A stretch of 50,808 nt of DNA from CAZXPG01 sp964643145 (GTDB lineage Bacteria > Pseudomonadota > Alphaproteobacteria > Rickettsiales > Arcanibacteraceae). Position 1 is the stretch's first letter. Each line of letters opens with the position of its first letter. The notes beneath the pieces were generated by a model that did no database searches, was not told the DNA's origin, and was given only the letters and a program-made list of their open reading frames with translations. Shown here in pieces: positions 15,979 to 24,067 of this stretch. The position numbers and the translations under genes were made by a program. The stretch is taken from positions 1 through 50,808 of the forward strand of contig CAZXPG010000006.1 of the NCBI GenBank assembly GCA_964643145.1, in the 5' to 3' direction.

Positions 15979-17067
15979 CTATGATCCACTCCCCTTCTCC
16001 AGATGGGTATATAACTCGCTATGCAGATAGCGTTCCAAGCAAAAGCGCATCAACACGCCCAGTATGGCACTGACCGGCACGGCCAGCAATACCCCAACAA
16101 AGCCAAATAGTGCCGCACCTGCCAACATGCCAAATATTAACCAAGCCGGGTGTAATCCTACCTGGCTACCCACCAATTTTGGCGTAACAAAGTTACTCTC
16201 CAGTGTCTGGCCTACCATAAACACCGCAAATACCGCTCCTAACTCCACCGAAAAGCCAAACTGGAAGAAGGCCACTATGAGCCCGGCAATCATACCAGCA
16301 GCGAACCCTAAATAGGGGATGAAAGCAATAACCCCCGTTGCAAAGCCAATCACCAACCCAAAATCAAGCCCAACCAGCGACAGGCCAATACCATAAAATA
16401 ACCCCATTAATACACATACATAGGTCTGGCCTCGCATATAGCCCGATAAGGTACGGTCAATTTCTCGCATCTGTTCCCGTATCACCTGCTGATGCTTACG
16501 TGGCAGCCAGCTATCGATCTTCATAATAATCCGGTCCCAGTCTTTCAGCACATAAAAGGTAATGAGTGGCGTAATAAAAATAAGCGAGAGGATATTAAGC
16601 ACCGCAAAGCCAGAACGTAGTATATTGGCCAGCATCCCTCCTATATACTGGAAAACGGCACCCGAAATATTGCCGACGGCCTCTTGAATACGGGTAACAG
16701 CATCGGGGCTGATATGCTCCATAAATTGCAGCACTGAAGGCAGCAATTGCTCACGCATAGTATTCGCATAGGTAGGCACTTTCTGCGAAAGCGAAACCAC
16801 TTGCTCATAGAGTAATGGTACAAGCAATAATAATCCTGTCGCCACTATAAGGAAAAACAGGCCAATAATAGATAAGGTAGCATAAAGGCGAGATAGTCCT
16901 AAATGCTCTATTTTATCGACGGCTGGGTCAAGGAAATAGGCAACAATAATTGCCACCACAAAAGGAAAAAGAATGTCACTCACCAATGAAAGAAATATGG
17001 CAAGCACTAGAAGAATAATACCCCACCAAATACGCATTTCCCTTGTGTTCATATCAAACCTTTTCAT
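15979..17067 (-). CDS. AI-2E/PerM family membrane transporter
   Basis: A 362-residue inner-membrane protein with about seven or eight hydrophobic helices and the family pattern: two N-terminal segments, a soluble stretch, then conserved GLSLVGLDFGLVIGFATG, FIPYLGFAAGMIAG and the C-terminal FGFVGVLLAVPVSAILGV. Members have been linked to AI-2 export, Na+/H+ exchange or other roles, so the substrate is unknown here. The ATG at 17067 immediately follows the upstream gene's stop; a second ATG at 17052 with an AAAGG before it is an alternative start. In alphaproteobacteria this gene often sits next to DUF2066, as here. Confidence 0.88.
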   Translation of the reverse strand: MKRFDMNTREMRIWWGIILLVLAIFLSLVSDILFPFVVAIIVAYFLDPAVDKIEHLGLSRLYATLSIIGLFFLIVATGLLLLVPLLYEQVVSLSQKVPTYANTMREQLLPSVLQFMEHISPDAVTRIQEAVGNISGAVFQYIGGMLANILRSGFAVLNILSLIFITPLITFYVLKDWDRIIMKIDSWLPRKHQQVIREQMREIDRTLSGYMRGQTYVCVLMGLFYGIGLSLVGLDFGLVIGFATGVIAFIPYLGFAAGMIAGLIVAFFQFGFSVELGAVFAVFMVGQTLESNFVTPKLVGSQVGLHPAWLIFGMLAGAALFGFVGVLLAVPVSAILGVLMRFCLERYLHSELYTHLEKGSGS

Positions 17068-18141
17068 TTATTGCGCAATAGTTACCACCAGCACATCACC
17101 TTCCTGATGCACAGCAAGCCCTTTCTGCGCTAGAAGTTGGATAAGCTGAGCGCTATTTCCCTGAAAACGGATATCGGCTATCGCCTCTTCCGTAGAAATC
17201 TGCTTGAGACTATAGTGCCCAATGGCATCTCCCACCTTCAAAGCTTGCCAAATAGTACGCCACTCCCCCAGGCTCGAAAAATGCGCCTTTATCGTAAATA
17301 CAGCACCAACCGAAGATAGGGCTGTTTCCGCTGGTGCGGGTGCTGGCGCAATTATTGCTATCGCAGCACGCTTCAACATAGCCTCTGGGCTTTCCTGCGC
17401 CGTGGCATCCACACGGAGTAGCTGCTCGGTTTTACCGGTACTATCAAGCACGTTACGCCTTATTTGCAGCCATTGCTTCCCTGTTAAACTATCGGTCATA
17501 GGCTCAGCTTGCAGCACCAGTATTTTAGCAGTGTCATATTTCGTTGCTAATGCTTCTAACTGCTGATAGCTGGCACTGGTTGCCCCCACCGCATCAATAG
17601 CGCTCGCATCCGCCAGGTCGCCAAGTGGCAGTTTATATCCAGCCCCGCGTGCCGCACCTATTGCGGCAGCCAGCGCATCATGCCAGGGGTTTTCCTCCCA
17701 TAATAGCAGGCTATTGCTTTGTTTATATACAGGCAATAGCAATATAGGCTGCACACTGCTTATCACTCCACTTTGCTTATATTGCTGCAACACACGCTGA
17801 ATTGCCGGAGGGGAAAACGCTACCGTCATCATTGCCTGATAGCGCGTGCTGGCAATACGCTCATCCTTCACCTGGAACCCCTGCACCAGGCGCGCCACTT
17901 GGTCAGGCGACAACGTCACTGTATTTGCATTAAATTTCTGCATTAACAGCGAAAAAGCCTGCATCTGCCCTTCCTGAATGGCCGTACTGCGGGCAGCGGT
18001 GGCATCGGCTCCTGTTGCATCTACCAATATATTATCAACCGTATAATTCTCTTCCGCCCGAAGCGCGGTGCTATTTCCAGCAACCACAGCGCAAAAAATG
18101 ATGGTAAAAACAAAATAAAATGCTAATTTGTTCCAGTTCAT
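17068..18141 (-). CDS. Exported DUF2066 family protein
   Basis: A 357-residue protein with an N-terminal signal peptide (hydrophobic core FYFVFTIIFCAVVAG, probable cleavage after LRA). The mature part begins with YTVDNILVDATGADATAARS, which together with the ARLVQGFQVKDERI region matches my memory of the DUF2066 family found beside purM in alphaproteobacteria. The function is unknown and an envelope role is inferred from the signal peptide. The middle part contains an Ala/Pro-rich linker. It is divergent from purM and abuts the permease gene with no gap, which suggests translational coupling. Confidence 0.78.
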   Translation of the reverse strand: MNWNKLAFYFVFTIIFCAVVAGNSTALRAEENYTVDNILVDATGADATAARSTAIQEGQMQAFSLLMQKFNANTVTLSPDQVARLVQGFQVKDERIASTRYQAMMTVAFSPPAIQRVLQQYKQSGVISSVQPILLLPVYKQSNSLLLWEENPWHDALAAAIGAARGAGYKLPLGDLADASAIDAVGATSASYQQLEALATKYDTAKILVLQAEPMTDSLTGKQWLQIRRNVLDSTGKTEQLLRVDATAQESPEAMLKRAAIAIIAPAPAPAETALSSVGAVFTIKAHFSSLGEWRTIWQALKVGDAIGHYSLKQISTEEAIADIRFQGNSAQLIQLLAQKGLAVHQEGDVLVVTIAQ

Positions 18142-18230
18142 AGAAATATATACCGTAAGCAGTAAAGTTTAGATACTGCCTAACCTTATACCACTCTCCC
18201 CTCTGTTAGGGAATAACTTTTACAACGATA

Positions 18231-19322
18231 ATGAGCACCAACGTGACAACAACCTCTTCAACTTCCTATGCCCAGGCTGGTGTTAATATTGACGCGGGCA
18301 ACGCACTGGTGGATGCCATCAAACCTTTTGCTAAAGCAACAGCACGCAGCGGTGCCGATGCCGCGCTTGGCGGGTTTGGTGCCCTGTTTGATTTGCGCGC
18401 TACGGGTTATAAAGACCCGGTGCTGGTTTCCTCCACCGATGGGGTAGGCACCAAACTGAAAATTGCCCAACATACCAACCGACATACCACTATTGGCATT
18501 GATCTGGTAGCTATGTGCGTGAATGACCTGGTGGTGCAAGGAGCAGAACCGCTGTTCTTCCTTGATTATTTTGCCACTGGCAAGCTGGAAGTGGAAACCG
18601 CCACAGCCGTAGTGCAGGGGATTGCCGCAGGCTGCAAACAGGCCAATTGCGCATTAATTGGTGGGGAAACCGCCGAAATGCCTGGCATGTACCAGCCGGG
18701 CGATTATGACCTGGCTGGCTTTACCGTGGGTGCGGTGGAACGGGAAAACATCCTACCGCAGGCAAGTGTGCAAGCGGGTGATGTGTTGCTTGGCTTGGCC
18801 TCCAGTGGTGTGCATTCCAATGGCTTCTCGCTGGTGCGCCATATTATGCAGGAAAAGGGCATTGATTTTAATGATGCCGCCCCCTTTGCACCAGATAAGA
18901 CATTTGCCGATATTTTGCTTGAGCCGACAATCATCTATGTAACATCCTGCCTACAGGCTATACGCACCGCTCATGTGAAAGCACTGGCGCATATCACCGG
19001 CGGTGGGTTGCTGGAAAATATCCCGCGTGTGCTTCCTAAGCATCTTGCCGCCCATATTGATTGCGGTAGCTGGGAAGTGCCGGCTATTTTCCCCTGGTTG
19101 AAAGAGCAGGGTAATGTAGCCACCGAAGAAATGCTGCGCACCTTTAATGCCGGTATCGGCATGGTACTGGCCGTAGCACCCGAACAAGCCGATAATATCG
19201 CCACGCTTCTTGCTGATGCTGGGGAAACTGTCAGCCGCATTGGCACGCTGGAAGAAAAGCAGGAAAAATCAGTGGTATTCCACCAGCTAGAGGCCTGGGG
19301 CACAAAGGTACGCCATGGCTAA
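18231..19322 (+). CDS. purM: Phosphoribosylformylglycinamidine cyclo-ligase (AIR synthetase)
   Basis: The fifth step of purine synthesis: ATP-dependent ring closure of FGAM to AIR. The 363-residue sequence has the family hallmarks STDGVGTKLKIA, GIDLVAMCVNDLVVQGAEPL, GGETAEMPGMY and, late, HITGGGLLENIPRVLP. The first twelve residues are Ser/Thr-rich and not typical, so translation could begin slightly later, but no better ribosome-binding site is visible. The last eight bases overlap purN, so the two are co-translated. Confidence 0.95.
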   Translation: MSTNVTTTSSTSYAQAGVNIDAGNALVDAIKPFAKATARSGADAALGGFGALFDLRATGYKDPVLVSSTDGVGTKLKIAQHTNRHTTIGIDLVAMCVNDLVVQGAEPLFFLDYFATGKLEVETATAVVQGIAAGCKQANCALIGGETAEMPGMYQPGDYDLAGFTVGAVERENILPQASVQAGDVLLGLASSGVHSNGFSLVRHIMQEKGIDFNDAAPFAPDKTFADILLEPTIIYVTSCLQAIRTAHVKALAHITGGGLLENIPRVLPKHLAAHIDCGSWEVPAIFPWLKEQGNVATEEMLRTFNAGIGMVLAVAPEQADNIATLLADAGETVSRIGTLEEKQEKSVVFHQLEAWGTKVRHG

Positions 19323-19926
19323 ATTACCGATTGCTGTCTTAATTTCCGGCAATGGCTCCAACCTGCAAGCCTTAATTGATGCCTGCAAGGAGGAGAGTTT
19401 TCCTGCCCGTATTGTGATGGTGCTTTCTAATAAGGCAACAGCTTATGGCCTCATACGCGCTGAGAGTGCCGGAATTCCCACCCATACTCTCAGCCATAAA
19501 GATTTCCCTGACCGCGAAAGCTTTGATCGCGCCATGAGCCTGGTTATTGAAGAAAGCGGCGCAGAACTTGTATGTATGGCGGGATTTATGCGGCTACTTA
19601 CCCCCTGGTTTGTCGAACGCTGGCATAACCGGCTGGTAAATATCCACCCTTCCCTGCTGCCTTCCTTCAAAGGCTTGCACGCGCAGCAGCAGGCGCTGGA
19701 AGCCGGGGTTAAAATTGCCGGATGTACCGTACATTTCGTACGCCCAGAAATGGATAGCGGCCCGATTATCACGCAAGGTTCCGTTGCTGTGCTTGCTGAT
19801 GATACAGCAGAAAGTCTGACCAACCGCATCTTAACTGTAGAGCATCAATGCTACCCGGAAGCCGTACGGCTGATTGCTTCCGGCCAGATCGAAGTGGTGG
19901 GGGAGGAGGTGCGCTTTACGGCGTAA
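19315..19926 (+). CDS. purN: Phosphoribosylglycinamide formyltransferase
   Basis: Transfers a formyl group from 10-formyl-tetrahydrofolate to GAR in the third purine step. The 203-residue protein starts with the phosphate loop ISGNGSNLQALIDA. It has the catalytic Asn and His in NIHPSLLPSFKG and the Asp in EMDSGPII. Length is normal. It overlaps purM by eight bases; this purMN pairing is common in proteobacteria. Confidence 0.95.
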   Translation: MAKLPIAVLISGNGSNLQALIDACKEESFPARIVMVLSNKATAYGLIRAESAGIPTHTLSHKDFPDRESFDRAMSLVIEESGAELVCMAGFMRLLTPWFVERWHNRLVNIHPSLLPSFKGLHAQQQALEAGVKIAGCTVHFVRPEMDSGPIITQGSVAVLADDTAESLTNRILTVEHQCYPEAVRLIASGQIEVVGEEVRFTA

Positions 19927-19982
19927 TCTCTTCCCTTTCGTCATGTGTTGTGCACCAGACCTACCTTTCCTCATCAGAAACG

Positions 19983-21140
19983 CTATTGGTTTCTCTGCAT
20001 CGTTGATGTACCTTTCTCTTGGGCAGGAAGATTATGGGACACAGCCGTTTCGTTATCGCCAAGTGCGCGCTGCATGGCACTCTTCCCAGCAATTTCAGGG
20101 GCTTTTTGACTTACCTCTCCCAGCACTTCCAAACGTTCTTCATTACTCAAGTTTCTTCCTATGGCAGCACGCAACTCCTGATTTTGACGTCGGTTATTTT
20201 CAGGCAGAATAGTCTGTACAGGTTCCACCGCATTGCCTCGCATTTGGTCAAGCGAAACCGTTTCCGAGCGAGTAATAGTTTCTTCTCTGCCATTTTCAGG
20301 AACCACATTTCTATCCGCGAATATTGCAGTAAAAACCTGAGAGACTTCTCGTAGTGCGCGCACTATTTTACCGTAGATCTGGGATAGGAATCCTTGTTTA
20401 GGCACAGGCCGAGGCTCTTCAGTTGGCACAGGGCGAGATGATGTGTGTTGTGCTGGGGCAGTCTCCCGCATTGATGCTTTATGCTGGTATGTTTTGTCAA
20501 ATGCGTTATGCTGGGCAAGCAAACCGGGGTTGTCACGCTCTAAACGTGCCCGCTCTTTCTCTATCGTACCAGCAAGTGCCTCATACCGAGGTGCAGGACA
20601 ATCTATCAACGCAGACGATGTCATTACCTGCCCTAGCACCCTATCCTGCATTTTTTTTAATTGCCCCGTAGATGCTTCAATATCGGCCGGGTTTTCACGT
20701 GCCAACGCTATAAATTCTTCCCGTACGCTATTAATGACATGCGCTTCCTGCCGGTAGTTAGCAGCAAATTCACCTGGTTTTCCCGCATTATTATAGGAAT
20801 TTCCATTTGTTGCAAGGAACTTTGCATCTCCTTTAGGCGCAGGTTCTGTTGCCAATGCCCCTACCAGCCATGGCGTTTCCTTTGCCACATGGTTCATAAT
20901 CTGTTCTGCTTGCTCACCTAGGCCATTTCCCTCAAGCCATGATTTAGCACCATTATACGAACGCTTGGCATCAGCTGCCCCTAGCCCTTTCGTAGGCACT
21001 AGAGAAAGCTGAAGCAACGATACTAACGTCATAAGCGGAGCGTTTGTATGGGGTGTCGTTACCGTTCCATCCAAGAGTGCACAATAGTGGTCAAGACGTT
21101 CGTCAAAGGGGAGTGCTTTTATTTCATCAACTGTTTTCAT
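19983..21140 (-). CDS. Protein of unknown function, 385 residues
   Basis: I do not recognise this protein. It is predicted soluble, with no signal peptide or clear membrane segment. The N-terminal part (to about residue 200) is compact and helical in appearance, starting with a short acidic helix. The middle (about 205-235) is a Pro- and Arg-rich linker (SSRPVPTEEPRPVPKQ), followed by an amphipathic stretch (YGKIVRALREVSQVFTAIFA). The C-terminal part is Glu-, Arg- and Gln-rich with SNEERLEVLGEVSQKAPEI and a low-complexity end. An aaggcag ribosome-binding site precedes the ATG. The linker and charged tail resemble lineage-specific or secreted-effector-like proteins, but there is no direct evidence. 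It is downstream of gyrA on the same strand. Confidence 0.65.
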   Translation of the reverse strand: MKTVDEIKALPFDERLDHYCALLDGTVTTPHTNAPLMTLVSLLQLSLVPTKGLGAADAKRSYNGAKSWLEGNGLGEQAEQIMNHVAKETPWLVGALATEPAPKGDAKFLATNGNSYNNAGKPGEFAANYRQEAHVINSVREEFIALARENPADIEASTGQLKKMQDRVLGQVMTSSALIDCPAPRYEALAGTIEKERARLERDNPGLLAQHNAFDKTYQHKASMRETAPAQHTSSRPVPTEEPRPVPKQGFLSQIYGKIVRALREVSQVFTAIFADRNVVPENGREETITRSETVSLDQMRGNAVEPVQTILPENNRRQNQELRAAIGRNLSNEERLEVLGEVSQKAPEIAGKSAMQRALGDNETAVSHNLPAQEKGTSTMQRNQ

Positions 21141-21233
21141 AGAACTGCCTTGTTAGTAACGATTACGGTAAGTAGCATCCTATGAATATAACAGTATTTC
21201 TTTCTATCATCAAGTGCATTAACAACCAATCTC

Positions 21234-23918
21234 CTACAGCTCTCCTAATATCTCCTCCCCTTCCTCATCGCCACCTTCACCTTCAGCAATACGGGCGGCA
21301 GAGACGACCACCTCATCTTCAGCGGTACGCAACAACGTCACGCCTTGCGTGGCACGTCCGGCAATGCGGACATCATGCACCGGGCAGCGTATCAGCTTGC
21401 CTTTATTGGTGATAAGCATCACCTGATCACTGGCAATCACCGGGAAGCTGGCAATCACCGCACCATTCCGTTCAGAGGTGGTAATCCCCACAATGCCGGA
21501 ACCACCACGGTTCGTCACCCGGTATTCATAGGCGGAACTGCGCTTGCCAAAGCCATTTTCGGTTAAGGTCAGGATAAATTCTTCCCCTTCGGCCATCGCT
21601 TTAATTTCCTCTTTCGGCAGGGGACTTTCCACCTCCACCTCTTCACCTTTGGCAATGTGCAGCCGCGTTTCAAGCGGAATACGCAAATATTCATCGCGTT
21701 TCTCACTATCCGATGCCTCCGCCCCATGCAGTACCGACATGGAAATCACCCGGTTACCTTCATCTAGCCGCATCCCTCGCACCCCTTCTGAGGTGCGGCT
21801 TTTAAACACACGCACCTTATCCACTGGGAAGCGGATACATTTACCATCTTTAGACGCAAGCAGAATATGATCGGTTTCTTTACATACCATCACCCCAATC
21901 AGCCTGTCGCCCTCTTCAAGCCGTGTAGCAATCTTCCCGTTAGATTGCACACTCTTAAAATCGGAAAGGTCATTACGGCGCACATTGCCACTGGCTGTTG
22001 CGAACATAATGTGCAATTTATCCCACTCGGCCTCATCCTCTGGCATTGGCATGACGTTATTGATGGTTTCCCCTTCCGCCAGAGGGAAAATATTGACTAA
22101 GGCCCGGCCTTTTGACTGCGGATTGCCAAGCGGCAGCCTATATACTTTCAGCTTATAGACCTTACCAGCAGTGGAAAAGAACAGCACCGGCGTATGGGTG
22201 TTGGCGACAAACACTTCCGTTGTTACATCCTCGTCGCGCATGGTAATGCCAGAGCGCCCTTTGCCACCGCGCCGCTGTGCACGATAAGTGGAAAGCGGCA
22301 CACGCTTGATATAGCCGCTCATGGTGACTGTCACCACCATATCTTCCCGCTGGATCAAATCTTCAATATCATGCTCGAACTCATTCATCTCAATGGCGGT
22401 ACGGCGCGGAGTGCCAAATTCTTCTTTAATCGCTAGTAGCTCGCTTTTCAGAATATCAAGCAGGCGCGGGCGCGAGCCAAGAATATCGAGATAATCGGTA
22501 ATTTCTGCAGCCAGCTCTGACAATTCATTAGTGATTTTTTCATGCTCTAGGCCGGTCAAACGCTGTAGGCGCATCTCAAGAATGGCTTTCGCCTGCACTT
22601 CAGTGAAATAACAGCTACCATCACTCACGCTATTATTTTGATCATCGACCAGCGCAATGAGTGGTGCTACATTTTCTGCTGGCCAACTGCGTCCAAGCAG
22701 CCCGGCCTTCGCTTCCACCGGATCTTTCGCAGCACGAATTAAGGCAATTACCGCGTCAATATTGGCCACTGCCATCGAAAGCCCCACCAGAATATGGGCG
22801 CGCTCACGGGCTTTACCAAGCAGATAGATAGTGCGTTTAGTAATCACCTCTTCCCGGAAAGTGACAAACGCCGCAATCACATCTTTCAGGTTCATCAGCT
22901 TGGGGCGACCAAGGTCAAGTGCCAGCATATTCACTCCGAAGCTGGTTTGCAGCGGCGTATAGCTGTAAAGCTGGTTTAACACCACATCGGGCACTGCGTC
23001 ACGCTTCATTTCCACCACCACGCGCATTCCGCTTTTGTCAGATTCATCGCGCAGATCAGAAATGCCCTCAATCCTCTTTTCCCGCACCAGTTCAGCAATA
23101 CGTTCCACCATCTTAGCTTTATTCACCTGGTAAGGAATTTCGGTAATAACAATCGCCTGCTTACCGGGGCGCAGCTCTTCCACTTCTGCCTTGCCGCGCA
23201 TAACCACCGAACCACGGCCGGTATGCAGTGCCGAACGCACACCAGACTTGCCAAGAATAATGCCACCTGTAGGGAAATCAGGCCCTTGCACCACTTCCAT
23301 CAACTCATCAATGGTAATGGCGTTATTTTCCACATACAAGCAACAGCCATCAATCACTTCGCTTAAATTATGTGGCGGGATATTGGTTGCCATCCCGACC
23401 GCAATCCCCCCTGCCCCGTTGACCAGCAAATTAGGATATTGCGCTGGCAGCACATCAGGCTCCATTTCGGAACCGTCATAGTTTTCATGGAAGCTGACCG
23501 TATTTTTATCAATATCGGTGAGCAAGGCATGGGCTGCTTTATCCAGGCGCGATTCCGTATAACGCATCGCCGCCGGGGAATCGCCATCCACCGAACCAAA
23601 GTTCCCCTGCCCGTCAACAAGCGGCAGCCGGAGCGAGAAATCCTGCGCCATACGCACCAGTGAATCGTAAATGGCAGCGTCACCATGCGGATGGTATTTA
23701 CCCATCACCTCACCGACAATACGTGCCGATTTACGATAAGGCCGGTTCCAATCACAGCCAGATTCATGCATAGCGTAAAGGATACGGCGATGGACGGGCT
23801 TTAAGCCGTCACGCGCATCAGGGATTGCCCGGCTCACGATCACACTCATGGCATAATCGAGATAGGAGCGTTTCATCTCCTCTTCAATGGAAACGGGAAG
23901 AAGTTCGGTTGTGGTCAT
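21234..23918 (-). CDS. gyrA: DNA gyrase subunit A
   Basis: The breakage-reunion subunit of DNA gyrase, which introduces negative supercoils together with GyrB. The 894-residue protein carries the N-terminal winged-helix domain with the active Tyr in AAMRYTE, and a C-terminal six-bladed domain that includes the GyrA box QRRGGKG, so it is gyrase and not topoisomerase IV. The quinolone-resistance region reads HPHGDAAIYDS: the position equal to E. coli Ser83 is Ala (codon 23676-23678), while Asp87 is kept. The C terminus ends in an acidic tail. A 21-bp palindrome lies just upstream. Confidence 0.97.
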   Translation of the reverse strand: MTTTELLPVSIEEEMKRSYLDYAMSVIVSRAIPDARDGLKPVHRRILYAMHESGCDWNRPYRKSARIVGEVMGKYHPHGDAAIYDSLVRMAQDFSLRLPLVDGQGNFGSVDGDSPAAMRYTESRLDKAAHALLTDIDKNTVSFHENYDGSEMEPDVLPAQYPNLLVNGAGGIAVGMATNIPPHNLSEVIDGCCLYVENNAITIDELMEVVQGPDFPTGGIILGKSGVRSALHTGRGSVVMRGKAEVEELRPGKQAIVITEIPYQVNKAKMVERIAELVREKRIEGISDLRDESDKSGMRVVVEMKRDAVPDVVLNQLYSYTPLQTSFGVNMLALDLGRPKLMNLKDVIAAFVTFREEVITKRTIYLLGKARERAHILVGLSMAVANIDAVIALIRAAKDPVEAKAGLLGRSWPAENVAPLIALVDDQNNSVSDGSCYFTEVQAKAILEMRLQRLTGLEHEKITNELSELAAEITDYLDILGSRPRLLDILKSELLAIKEEFGTPRRTAIEMNEFEHDIEDLIQREDMVVTVTMSGYIKRVPLSTYRAQRRGGKGRSGITMRDEDVTTEVFVANTHTPVLFFSTAGKVYKLKVYRLPLGNPQSKGRALVNIFPLAEGETINNVMPMPEDEAEWDKLHIMFATASGNVRRNDLSDFKSVQSNGKIATRLEEGDRLIGVMVCKETDHILLASKDGKCIRFPVDKVRVFKSRTSEGVRGMRLDEGNRVISMSVLHGAEASDSEKRDEYLRIPLETRLHIAKGEEVEVESPLPKEEIKAMAEGEEFILTLTENGFGKRSSAYEYRVTNRGGSGIVGITTSERNGAVIASFPVIASDQVMLITNKGKLIRCPVHDVRIAGRATQGVTLLRTAEDEVVVSAARIAEGEGGDEEGEEILGEL

Positions 23919-23958
23919 AACGTCTGTATAGTTAGTTTAGTAGGTTCGTATCGTAGAA

Positions 23959-24003
23959 TAACCTCAGTTTTGGATAAGCTACGCTTATCCAAAACTGAGG
24001 TTA
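23959..24003. repeat. Perfect 21-bp palindrome upstream of gyrA (dispersed repeat, copy B)
   Basis: The arms 23959-23979 and 23983-24003 are exactly complementary around a three-base loop (tac). It is the most regular copy of the family also seen at 2077 and 50697, and its stem has T-A where copy A has C-G. It sits 40 bp before the gyrA start and 64 bp after the preceding gene's stop, so it could act as a terminator, a folded leader or a mobile palindrome. A fragment of its left arm (ttaacctcagtttt) recurs at 24050-24063. Confidence 0.85.
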
Positions 24004-24067
24004 GAATACTAAGTAATACAGGATGCAAGCCACAACAGCAACAGCTTTATTAACCTCAGTTTTTTTA

